A stretch of 64,000 nucleotides of DNA. Origin: Candidatus Phyllobacterium onerii. GTDB taxonomy: Bacteria; Pseudomonadota; Alphaproteobacteria; Rhizobiales; Rhizobiaceae. Of this stretch, positions 54,472 to 64,000 are shown piece by piece; the stretch's first letter is position 1, and the number at the start of each line of letters is the position of its first letter. A program made the translations under genes and the position numbers. The DNA lies in assembly GCF_028331445.1 (NCBI RefSeq), contig NZ_JAQMHX010000006.1:310001-374000 (forward strand), written 5' to 3'. The notes under the pieces were generated by a model. That model made no database searches. It had not been told where the DNA came from and saw nothing but the letters and a program-made list of their open reading frames with translations.

Positions 54472-55913
54472 CAGACTTCTTCCTTGGCAGCGCCTGTCCT
54501 GCCCGCAAAAACGAACATCGTAATGTTCAGACGATTGTAAACAGTCAGTGCCAGCGTCACCGCTTCGAACACCATCGAGAATGCGGTCGCAAAAGCGGCA
54601 CCAGCAAGGCCGTAGGCCGGTATCAATACAATGCTGAGACAGATATTAACAATCAGTGTGACCGCATAGACCATGGCGCAAATTTTCTGCTTGCCGGCCA
54701 TGTTGAGGAGGCTTTCCGCCGGACCGACCGAAGCGCGGGCGACGACACCGATCACCAGAATGAACAACAGCGGATAACCATCGGTAAACTGGGCGCCGAA
54801 GAGCAGGAGCAGCGGTTTGCCGAGAACGAGAAGGATGATCGCCATCGCCAGTGAAGGCCAGAAGGTCCAGCGCGCCGTATCGCTGGCGAATTGCGCAAGC
54901 TGTTCATGGTCATGGGTATGCATCAGCTCGGAATAACGCTGGGCGGCACCGGCTTTGACTGAGAAATAGACGAAATGGACCAATGCGAGCAGTTTGACCG
55001 TCGCGAAATAGGTCGCGACCTTGTCCGGGTCCATAAAGCGGCCGACCATCAGGACGTCGGCATTGGTCAAAAGGAAGAAAAACCCTTCGACCAGAAAGAT
55101 CGGTAGCGAGACCGCGAACCATTCGCCAAAACGGATCGCCTTCGGGCCCGGCGACACGACCTCCCTGAACCGGTGATTGACGACCGCTAATTGCACCAGC
55201 GAGGTCATATAGGTCGCAATAATCGCCGATATTACGGCCGCGACTGCTGTCGGCGCGAAGCCGGCCACATGGGCGACGGTCATGATGACAAGCGTGAGAA
55301 TTGGACGGATGATGTAGGTCGGCGTCAGCGCGACCAATGCCCAGGATCGTGACCGTGCGGTTCCGTCCAGCGTATCGCCAAGCGCAATCATCGGCAGGCA
55401 GATGAAGCCGATGATGAAGGGCGCGACGTAATAGGATTCGATAGCATCGCGCAAGAAATAGACCCCTGCAGCGCCGATGATCGCGATGCAGGTCGTCAAG
55501 CCGAGCGCGAATATCTTGCTGGTGAACAAAATACCGCGCAGGTGATCAAGCTGGCGGTGTTCCAGATATTCCGGCACGAAGCGGATGACGCTGGTCTGGA
55601 AACCCAGACAGGAGAGGTTTCCGAGAATGACCACCGTCACCCAGACAAGGACGAAAATGCCGTATTCGAACTGCCCCATCCAGCGCGCGAAGATGACCTG
55701 CGAGACGAGTGCGATGGCGGCGCTGATAATGCGGATGGAAAAGGCGATCAGTGACACGCGCTGCGCAGCGGCGTGCTCCATTGAACCGTCAAACAGCTGA
55801 TCGAGGCGGACGAGCCACGGAAGAAGCTGCTTTGACAGTTTATCCGGCAAAAACCGGTCTGCAGCTTTGACCGCAGAAATTCGCAAGGGCAGCTCCACTC
55901 GTTTCCAATGCAA
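54471..55913 (-). CDS. Polysaccharide flippase (MOP/Wzx-like)
   Basis: A 480-residue membrane protein with 12 or more helices, starting after a polar N-terminal 55 residues. RVSLIAFSIRIISAAIALVS, QFEYGIFVLVWVTVVILGNL and the later PAESLLNMAGKQKICAMVYA are typical of the polysaccharide biosynthesis/MVF branch of the MOP superfamily. It presumably flips lipid-linked oligosaccharide. It is first in a two-gene operon with the BcsL-type acyltransferase. Confidence 0.88.
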   Translation of the reverse strand: MHWKRVELPLRISAVKAADRFLPDKLSKQLLPWLVRLDQLFDGSMEHAAAQRVSLIAFSIRIISAAIALVSQVIFARWMGQFEYGIFVLVWVTVVILGNLSCLGFQTSVIRFVPEYLEHRQLDHLRGILFTSKIFALGLTTCIAIIGAAGVYFLRDAIESYYVAPFIIGFICLPMIALGDTLDGTARSRSWALVALTPTYIIRPILTLVIMTVAHVAGFAPTAVAAVISAIIATYMTSLVQLAVVNHRFREVVSPGPKAIRFGEWFAVSLPIFLVEGFFFLLTNADVLMVGRFMDPDKVATYFATVKLLALVHFVYFSVKAGAAQRYSELMHTHDHEQLAQFASDTARWTFWPSLAMAIILLVLGKPLLLLFGAQFTDGYPLLFILVIGVVARASVGPAESLLNMAGKQKICAMVYAVTLIVNICLSIVLIPAYGLAGAAFATAFSMVFEAVTLALTVYNRLNITMFVFAGRTGAAKEEV

Positions 55914-55979
55914 GACGCTTACTGCGTAAACGTTTAGAAACGGTTCGGAAAGTCAACGGCTTGTGCTGTTGGAACAAGA

Positions 55980-56009
55980 GAAAAGGCCGCGTTTTGAGCG
56001 CGGCCTTTG
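55980..56009 (-). terminator. Rho-independent terminator of secA
   Basis: Stem AAAGGCCGCG / CGCGGCCTTT (55982-55991 and 55999-56008) with a 7-base loop, followed on the minus strand by TTTTCTCTT. It lies seven bases after the secA stop. Confidence 0.85.
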
Positions 56010-56015
56010 GGTTCA

Positions 56016-58742
<2,727 letters not shown>

Positions 58743-59012
58743 CCCTGGTCCTCTCTATAATACGTTTTGCCAGCAATTCTGGCATTTGAGGCATCAAAAG
58801 CCTGACATTCAAGACGCCTGATACAATACGGACACCAAGCCCAAGGTATAAGTCTATCTCTTGCCAAGCTATCTGGACGCAAAGCCGATGGACAGATAAG
58901 AGGGGGCACGAATTATGTCAATGTTGAAGCAACAAGCGATCGATCGCAGCCTCATGGCAAAATTCTGCCGTATTCATAGCCCGTACCGGTCCTCCCAAGG
59001 AGAAATTGACCC

Positions 59013-59930
59013 ATGAACCAATTGCGTAAAACCCTTTCATTAATGACTGTCGCTGCACTTTTGACCGGTATATCTTCCGTGGCAATGGCCCAGGAAGCCG
59101 GTAAAACGGAACCTGCCAAGCCGGATGCCGCACAGGCAGATACTGCCAAGGCCGATCCCGATAAAGTGCTTGCAACAATCAACGGCAGCAAGATCACAAA
59201 CAAGGACGTGGACCAGATTTCTGCGGACCTCGATCCGCAATTTGCCAAGCTGCCTGATGATCAGCGGCGTTTGGCCGCTCTGGCTGCCATTATCGACATC
59301 AAGTCACTTGCAGCGAAGGCCGAAGCCGAAAAGCTTGACCAGACCCCCGAGTTCCGGGCTCGTCTGGAGTTCCTGAAGGATCGCGCCCTGCACAATGACT
59401 ACTTCAAGCAGCAGGTCGTCGACAAGATCACCGACGCCGACATTCGCGCCCGCTACGATAAGGAAATCGCAGCGATGCCGCCACAAAATGAGGTCCGCGC
59501 CCGTCACATTCTGGTGAAGACGAAGGAAGAAGCCGAAGCCATCATCAAGCAGCTCGATGGCGGAGCGAAATTCGAAGACGTTGCCAAGGAGAAATCGACG
59601 GACGGCTCTGCTGCCCAAGGCGGCGATCTCGGTTATTTCGGACCAGGTCAGATGGTGCCGGAATTTGACAAGGCAGCCAATGCGCTGGAAGTCGGCCAGT
59701 ACACCAAGGAACCCGTACAGACTCAGTTCGGCTTCCATGTGATCAAGCTCGAAGACAAGCGTACCCAGCAGCCGCCTGCGTTCGATCAGGTCAAGGACCA
59801 GGTGAAATCGATCCTCATTCGCGAGAAGTACATGGAGCTGGTGAAGAAGGACCGCGGCGACCTCAAGATCGAATATACCGATCCGGCAACGGAAGCGGCG
59901 ATCAAGGCTGCAACCGAAGCCCAGCAGTAG
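59013..59930 (+). CDS. Periplasmic peptidyl-prolyl isomerase, PpiC/SurA-like
   Basis: 305 residues. A signal peptide (LSLMTVAALLTGISSVAMAQ) is followed by an Ala/Asp/Lys-rich linker, a SurA-N-like helical region (KITNKDVDQISADL), and a parvulin domain (about residues 160-255): RARHILVKTKEEAE, GGDLGYFGPGQMVPEFDKAA, and FGFHVIKLED. It assists folding of exported proteins. AAGGAGA precedes the ATG. A hairpin terminator follows. Confidence 0.93.
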   Translation: MNQLRKTLSLMTVAALLTGISSVAMAQEAGKTEPAKPDAAQADTAKADPDKVLATINGSKITNKDVDQISADLDPQFAKLPDDQRRLAALAAIIDIKSLAAKAEAEKLDQTPEFRARLEFLKDRALHNDYFKQQVVDKITDADIRARYDKEIAAMPPQNEVRARHILVKTKEEAEAIIKQLDGGAKFEDVAKEKSTDGSAAQGGDLGYFGPGQMVPEFDKAANALEVGQYTKEPVQTQFGFHVIKLEDKRTQQPPAFDQVKDQVKSILIREKYMELVKKDRGDLKIEYTDPATEAAIKAATEAQQ

Positions 59931-59936
59931 CAATAC

Positions 59937-59963
59937 AAGACCCGGTGCAAGTCGCCGGGTCTT
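59937..59963 (+). terminator. Hairpin terminator after the PpiC-type gene
   Basis: AAGACCCGG (59937-59945) and CCGGGTCTT (59955-59963) pair perfectly, followed by CCTTCGATAATTTG. The T-tract is poor but the placement, seven bases after the stop, is right. Confidence 0.6.
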
Positions 59964-60012
59964 CCTTCGATAATTTGTGACCTGTCAAAAAAAGCGCTTC
60001 TCGAGGTAGCCG

Positions 60013-61254
60013 ATGTCCACGTCCGTCTCTCCGCTGGCTCCGAAACATTATCCGACCATGCCGGAAATTCACGGGGTAAAGATCGCCACAGCTGAAGCCG
60101 GTATCAAATACAAGGGCCGGACAGACGTTTTGCTCATCGTATTCGATCGGCCAACGGCCGTGGCCGGCGTATTTACACGGTCCAAATGCCCTTCGGCAGC
60201 CGTGGATTACTGCCGTACAAGCCTGGAAGGCGGCACGGCGCGGGCCGTCGTCGTCAATTCCGGCAATGCCAATGCCTTCACCGGCAAAAAGGGTCGCGAG
60301 TCGGCCAAGTTGACCGCTGCAGCGGCCGCAAAGGCTGTGGATTGCAAGCCCCACCATATTTTTCTTGCCTCGACCGGCGTGATCGGTGAGCCGCTCGATG
60401 CGGGTAAGTTCAGCCATCTTCTGACGGATATGACCAAGAATGCCGTTGCCGGGCGCTGGCAGGATGCTGCGAGCGCCATCATGACGACCGATACATTTCC
60501 CAAGGTCGCAACCGAGACCGTACTGCTGGGCCGCGTGCCGGTGACAATAAATGGCATCGCCAAGGGTGCCGGCATGATTGCGCCGGATATGGCCACGATG
60601 CTGTCTTTCGTCGCCACCGATGCGCCAATTGCGGCAGATGTGCTGCAGAAGTTGCTGGCGAAATCCGTTGGCAAGAGTTTCAATTCCGTCACTGTCGACA
60701 GCGATACATCGACATCAGACACCCTGCTGCTTTTTGCTACCGGATCGGCTGCCGAACGCGGCGCTGCACCTGTTACCAAGCTCAAGGACAAGCGTCTCAA
60801 GCCTTTCGCCAAAGCGCTCGACCGCGTTCTCAAGGACCTCGCACTGCAGGTAGTGCGCGACGGCGAGGGCGCACGCAAGATGCTTGAAATCAGCGTAACC
60901 GGTGCGACCTCCGCGCGCTCCGCCAAGCGGATCGCGTTGTCGATTGCCAATTCGCCGCTGGTCAAGACCGCTGCCGCTGGCGAGGACGCCAATTGGGGCC
61001 GCATCGTTATGGCCGTCGGCAAGGCTGGTGAACCGGCCGACCGCGACCGGCTGGCGATCTGGTTCGGGGATATCCGTGTTGCTCGCGAAGGTGAACGCGA
61101 TCCGGACTATTCGGAAGAAGCGACCTCCGCCTATATGAAGAATGACGATATCAAGATCCGTGTCGACATCGGTCTCGGCAAAGGCAAGGCGACTGTCTGG
61201 ACCTGCGATTTGACGAAGGAATATGTGGCGATCAATGGCGATTATCGCAGCTAA
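60013..61254 (+). CDS. argJ: Glutamate N-acetyltransferase / amino-acid acetyltransferase ArgJ
   Basis: Transfers acetyl between N-acetylornithine and glutamate (arginine synthesis). The 413-residue precursor self-cleaves before the catalytic Thr in the [13 protein letters not shown] motif, which is present and intact. [14 protein letters not shown] and the C-terminal [18 protein letters not shown] are typical. Whether it is bifunctional (also acetyl-CoA dependent) cannot be read. argH is elsewhere in the window (20.7 kb). Confidence 0.96.
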   Translation: MSTSVSPLAPKHYPTMPEIHGVKIATAEAGIKYKGRTDVLLIVFDRPTAVAGVFTRSKCPSAAVDYCRTSLEGGTARAVVVNSGNANAFTGKKGRESAKLTAAAAAKAVDCKPHHIFLASTGVIGEPLDAGKFSHLLTDMTKNAVAGRWQDAASAIMTTDTFPKVATETVLLGRVPVTINGIAKGAGMIAPDMATMLSFVATDAPIAADVLQKLLAKSVGKSFNSVTVDSDTSTSDTLLLFATGSAAERGAAPVTKLKDKRLKPFAKALDRVLKDLALQVVRDGEGARKMLEISVTGATSARSAKRIALSIANSPLVKTAAAGEDANWGRIVMAVGKAGEPADRDRLAIWFGDIRVAREGERDPDYSEEATSAYMKNDDIKIRVDIGLGKGKATVWTCDLTKEYVAINGDYRS

Positions 61255-61260
61255 AAGCCG

Positions 61261-61394
61261 TTTGAAACTCTACTGCGGCGGTCATCTGACGCGATTTTCT
61301 CCGCTTCCGGTGCTCACGTACTTTAAGTACGCTGCGCTCCGGTTCTCGAAAACCACGCCATATGCCGCGCCGCAGCGACTTACAAACAGGCTCT
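61261..61394 (+). repeat. Dispersed palindromic element, subtype III, copy F
   Basis: Outer arms CTGCGGCG and CGCCGCAG pair. The core is CGTAC (61317-61321) / GTACG (61327-61331) around TTTAA. The left end (CTCTACTGCGGCGG) and right end (CGCAGCGACTT) match copies G and H. It lies between argJ and the GNAT gene. Confidence 0.9.
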
Positions 61395-61407
61395 GACAAG
61401 GATCACT

Positions 61408-62160
61408 ATGCAGTTAGCCCAAATCAGGCAATTTGAGGCGGTTGGTTTCCGGTCCTGGCCCGCATCGTCGGTGCATTATGATGGAAGCTGGGCAATTCGC
61501 ATGACGGCCAGCCACCCTTCGAAGCGGTTGAATTCCGTCAATCCGCTCGACCCTGGTGATACCAATAATCTCGAACAACGTGTCGCGCGTGCAGCGCAAC
61601 GGTTTCGCGCCTACGGCAGGCCGGCAATTTTTCGCCAGTCACCGCTCGCGCCGGAAGCGCTCGACCAGTACCTTGAGGAGCTCGGCTGGGCACGGTTTGA
61701 CGAATCCATGGTCATGGTCGTCGATCTGGCAAATGTCGATCTTTCGGACGCGCTCGATCAAATTCCGCTCAAAGATATCGGCCGGTTCATCGATGCCGCC
61801 TTGCAGGTGCAGGAAGATAATGCCGCGCTGAAACCTGGCCTCTTCGAAGTTATCAATGCTATTCGTCCATCCAAGGGCTTGTTCGTCATCGAAGAGGGAG
61901 CCGTCCCGGTGTCAACGGCGATCTGTGTTCAGGATGGAGCACTGGCAGGTCTGTTCAATATCGGAACGGCGGCCAACCGGCGACGCGTGGGTCTTGGCCG
62001 GACGATTATCAAATCGGCATTGAAATGGGCCCTGCAGCACGGCGCGAAGAAGGCGTGGTTACAGGTCGAAATAGCGAACACGGGCGCCATCGCGCTCTAC
62101 GAGCGGATGGGCTTCAATGAGGCTTATCGCTATGCCTACAGGCAGGCACCTGAGACATGA
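61408..62160 (+). CDS. GNAT-family N-acetyltransferase
   Basis: 250 residues, with two GNAT-like halves: a degenerate N-terminal half and a C-terminal half with the acetyl-CoA loop RRRVGLGRTIIKSALKWALQ, WLQVEIANTGAIALYERMGF and a final YRYAYRQ. AAGGA lies upstream of the ATG. It overlaps mutT by four bases (ATGA). Substrate is unknown; position after argJ is conserved in the group. Confidence 0.88.
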   Translation: MQLAQIRQFEAVGFRSWPASSVHYDGSWAIRMTASHPSKRLNSVNPLDPGDTNNLEQRVARAAQRFRAYGRPAIFRQSPLAPEALDQYLEELGWARFDESMVMVVDLANVDLSDALDQIPLKDIGRFIDAALQVQEDNAALKPGLFEVINAIRPSKGLFVIEEGAVPVSTAICVQDGALAGLFNIGTAANRRRVGLGRTIIKSALKWALQHGAKKAWLQVEIANTGAIALYERMGFNEAYRYAYRQAPET

Positions 62161-62564
62161 GCGAACACCCGATCCTTCTCGTGACGGCCTGTGCGCTGGT
62201 CGACGCGGATGGCCGGGTGTTGCTGACCCAGCGTCCGGAAGGCAAATCGCTTGCCGGTCTCTGGGAGTTTCCGGGCGGCAAGGTCGATCCGGGGGAAACG
62301 CCGGAAGAAAGCCTGATCCGCGAACTGCACGAAGAACTCGGCATCATTGTCAAACCGGCCTGCTTGGCGCCGCTGACCTTTGCCAGCCACACCTATGAAA
62401 CCTTCCATCTGCTGATGCCGTTGTTCATCTGCCGGCGCTATGAGGGGATACCCCGCGGGATGGAGGGGCAGGTTCTCAAATGGGTACGGCCAAAGGATAT
62501 GCGCGACTATCCAATGCCGCCTGCAGATATCCCACTCATCCCGTTCCTTGTCGATCTCCTGTAA
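62157..62564 (+). CDS. mutT: 8-oxo-dGTP diphosphatase MutT
   Basis: A 135-residue Nudix hydrolase. The Nudix box is complete: GGKVDPGETPEESLIRELHE followed by ELG. LLTQRPEGKSLAGLWEFPGG and the C-terminal MPPADIPLI are typical of MutT, which cleans 8-oxo-dGTP from the nucleotide pool. The ATG overlaps the GNAT stop, so the two form an operon. Repeat element G follows the stop. Confidence 0.92.
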   Translation: MSEHPILLVTACALVDADGRVLLTQRPEGKSLAGLWEFPGGKVDPGETPEESLIRELHEELGIIVKPACLAPLTFASHTYETFHLLMPLFICRRYEGIPRGMEGQVLKWVRPKDMRDYPMPPADIPLIPFLVDLL

Positions 62565-62571
62565 CAGCCCG

Positions 62572-62709
62572 TCTTGAAAGTCTACTGCGGCGGTCATCTG
62601 ACGCGATTCTCTGTGCTTCCGGTGCTCACGTACTTTATGTACGCTGCGCTCCGGTTCTCGAGAACCACGCCATCTGACTCGCCACAGCGACTTTCCAAAC
62701 TGGCTGTGA
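62572..62709 (+). repeat. Dispersed palindromic element, subtype III, copy G
   Basis: Same ends as copies F and H (CTACTGCGGCGGTCATCTG, CACAGCGACTTTCC). The core reads CGTAC-TTTAT-GTACG. It lies between mutT and the small membrane protein gene. The remaining 107 bases to the next start show no gene. Confidence 0.9.
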
Positions 62710-62816
62710 GTTTCAACCGCAAATTATATTCTTGCCGCGTTAACTCTGATGCTTAATTGATCCTTCACCTGATTGAGCGACTTTTAGTTAATCTTGACGC
62801 GTATTTCAGGTGGGGC

Positions 62817-63146
62817 ATGGGGCGTAAGAACGACTATCTCGATGATGAACTGTTACAACCAAGCGCGCTTTCGGGTGCAGCCGGAGGTATCTTGCGGATC
62901 ACGTTGCTGTTCGGTTCGGCAGCCGTTGCGCTGGCTCTGATCATTGCGCCGCTCGCTGACCGCGGTTCGCAGGCTGTCGTCGATTATTCGACCAGCCGCT
63001 CCATCGATGAGATCCAGACCGGATCGATCAAGAAGCCCGAACCAATAACCACGTCCACCTATACCATTCGCCGCAGCGTAACGCAGTCTTCGCCCAAGGC
63101 GGTCTGTATATTGAACAGCGATGGCTCAAAGATCGGCGACTGCTGA
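62817..63146 (+). CDS. Hypothetical small membrane protein
   Basis: 109 residues, no recognised family. A polar start (MGRKNDYLDDELLQPSALSG) is followed by one helix (ILRITLLFGSAAVALALIIAPLADRG) and a polar tail ending CILNSDGSKIGDC, with two cysteines eleven residues apart. ATG 62817 has AGGTGGGG upstream and is preferred over a longer in-frame start at 62757. Two repeat elements flank the gene. Function is unknown. Confidence 0.7.
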   Translation: MGRKNDYLDDELLQPSALSGAAGGILRITLLFGSAAVALALIIAPLADRGSQAVVDYSTSRSIDEIQTGSIKKPEPITTSTYTIRRSVTQSSPKAVCILNSDGSKIGDC

Positions 63147-63290
63147 GAAAACTCTACTGCGGCGGGCATCTGCCGCGATTTTCTGCGCTTCCGGTGCTCA
63201 CGTACTTTAAGTACCCTGCGCTCGTCGCAAGAGCGACCCCGAAAACCACGCCATACGTCTCGCCGCAGCGACTTTTCCAAATGGGCTCAG
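63146..63290 (+). repeat. Dispersed palindromic element, subtype III, copy H, with internal change
   Basis: Ends match F and G, and the core is CGTAC-TTTAA-GTAC. In the right arm, where other copies have GCTCCGGTTCTCGAAAACC, this copy has an unrelated stretch containing GTCGC-AAGA-GCGAC (63224-63237), a small hairpin of its own. It abuts the stop of the upstream gene and ends before the convergent methyltransferase stop. Confidence 0.85.
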
Positions 63291-63291
63291 A

Positions 63292-64000
63292 CTATTTCTT
63301 TTCGCCTGTTTCCACGTCCTTGAGAAAATCGGCAAGCGATGCCTTGGCGGAGCCGGGCTTCAACGGCTTCTGCTGCGATTCATGCGCAGCCCAGCCTGAC
63401 ATCCAGATGAACGAGAAAGTCGCCCTGATCCGGCCGTCTGGATCGCTGAAGCGTTCCGCATAAATCTCCGCAACCCGCATGAAATAATGCCGTGTCAGTG
63501 GCTGGCGCGATCGTCCGATGAGGATATTCTGCATGCCCATGGCGCGCAGGTCGCGCATCAGGGCAAGGGCCGAGTCGTAGCGTACCGTATAGGTCTCGAT
63601 ATCGGTGACGGGCAGGGTAAAACCCGCACGCTGCAACAGGCCGCCGACATCGCGGACATCGGCAAAGGGCACAACGCGGGGAGAGGCGCCGCCATAAATC
63701 TCGCTTTCTGCCGCCAGCAGGCATTCGCGCAATTCCGCCAGGGTATTCTCGCCGGCCATCGCACCGAGGAACAGACCATCGGGTTTCAGCGCGCGACGGA
63801 TTTGCAAGAGGGTACCCGGCGTGTCGTTGGTGAGGTGCAAGGATAGTAGTGACACAATAAGGTCGATGCTGGCCGGTTTAAGCGGCAGGATCTCCTCATC
63901 CGCGACGACTGCAGGAAACGCACTGTCGAGAAACTGCCGCGCGTGCTCGACACGCACGATCGTCGTAGCCTTGCCGGATCGCTGAATTGCGCGCGCGGCG
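63292..64000 (-). CDS. SAM-dependent methyltransferase, BioC/NDUFAF5-like (5' end missing)
   Basis: The frame is open to the window edge, so the N-terminus and SAM motif I are outside. Visible parts: ILPLKPASIDLIVSLLSLHL, TNDTPGTLLQIRRALKPDGL then FLGAMAGENTLAELRECL, and a C-terminal FSFIWMSGWAAHESQQKPLK. The pattern resembles BioC or the NDUFAF5 complex I assembly methyltransferase branch. In-frame residues upstream of the internal GTG at 63957 continue the protein (AIQRSGKATTI). Product and substrate are uncertain. Confidence 0.8.
   Translation of the reverse strand, partial: AARAIQRSGKATTIVRVEHARQFLDSAFPAVVADEEILPLKPASIDLIVSLLSLHLTNDTPGTLLQIRRALKPDGLFLGAMAGENTLAELRECLLAAESEIYGGASPRVVPFADVRDVGGLLQRAGFTLPVTDIETYTVRYDSALALMRDLRAMGMQNILIGRSRQPLTRHYFMRVAEIYAERFSDPDGRIRATFSFIWMSGWAAHESQQKPLKPGSAKASLADFLKDVETGEKK

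Overview
The window reads as a chromosomal core segment of an alphaproteobacterium of the Hyphomicrobiales (Rhizobiales), most like the Brucella/Ochrobactrum/Phyllobacterium group. This rests on gene order and protein wording I recognise: aroK-aroB-HlyC-like, BolA and a J-domain protein beside aerobic cobaltochelatase cobS-cobT, metX-metW beside hisC and a TyrA-type dehydrogenase, argH-lptM-lysA followed by a DUF4175 protein, hpt-ftsE-ftsX, etfB-etfA-hbd, and secA divergent from a PpiC-type isomerase and argJ. No phage, transposase, CRISPR array or rRNA was seen. Genus is an inference; no database search was possible.

Layout. 1-7.2 kb: shikimate genes, a CBS-domain membrane protein, bolA, a J-domain protein and cobS-cobT. 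7.2-13.3 kb: an exported esterase-like protein, a queuosine-precursor transporter, rpmB, a DUF3108 protein, a DMT exporter, a cupin, gloB and a methyltransferase. 13.4-17.5 kb: metW-metX divergent from hisC-tyrA. 17.6-18.2 kb: a ParDE-type toxin-antitoxin pair with a palindromic promoter. 18.2-27.6 kb: DUF2125, ChaC-like, TlpA, argH-lptM-lysA, DUF4175, hpt. 27.7-31.0 kb: ftsEX, a YdcF protein and plsC. 31.3-36.3 kb: a large lipoprotein hydrolase with internal tandem repeats and a DEAD-box helicase. 36.5-44.9 kb: YaiI, ExoD, hbd, etfAB, rhomboid, PduO, a small twin-membrane protein, SDR, YihY and a DMT transporter. 45-48.5 kb: gluQRS, a DNA glycosylase, HNH protein, dsbB and a YqaA-type protein. 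48.8 kb: tRNA-Leu(CAA). 49.1-53.1 kb: two low-complexity secreted proteins, a LuxR-type two-component system and a SnoaL-like protein. 53.2-55.9 kb: a BcsL/CelD-type acyltransferase and a polysaccharide flippase. 56-64 kb: secA, ppiC, argJ, GNAT, mutT, a small membrane protein and the end of a methyltransferase gene.

The most interesting non-coding signal is a family of eight intergenic elements of about 120-140 bp (16.4, 19.2, 31.1, 37.6, 47.2, 61.3, 62.6 and 63.2 kb). They are long imperfect palindromes in three sequence subtypes. Their stems change in a compensatory way between copies, and all eight lie in the same orientation whatever the direction of neighbouring genes. Two further repeat types occur: a C/G-rich inverted repeat bracketing the DUF4175 gene, and one inverted repeat near 34.2 kb. 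The 49-52.5 kb block (two Gly/Ser-rich secreted proteins tail-to-tail with a sensor kinase/regulator pair) is the best candidate for an undescribed functional unit, although that link is inference from position.
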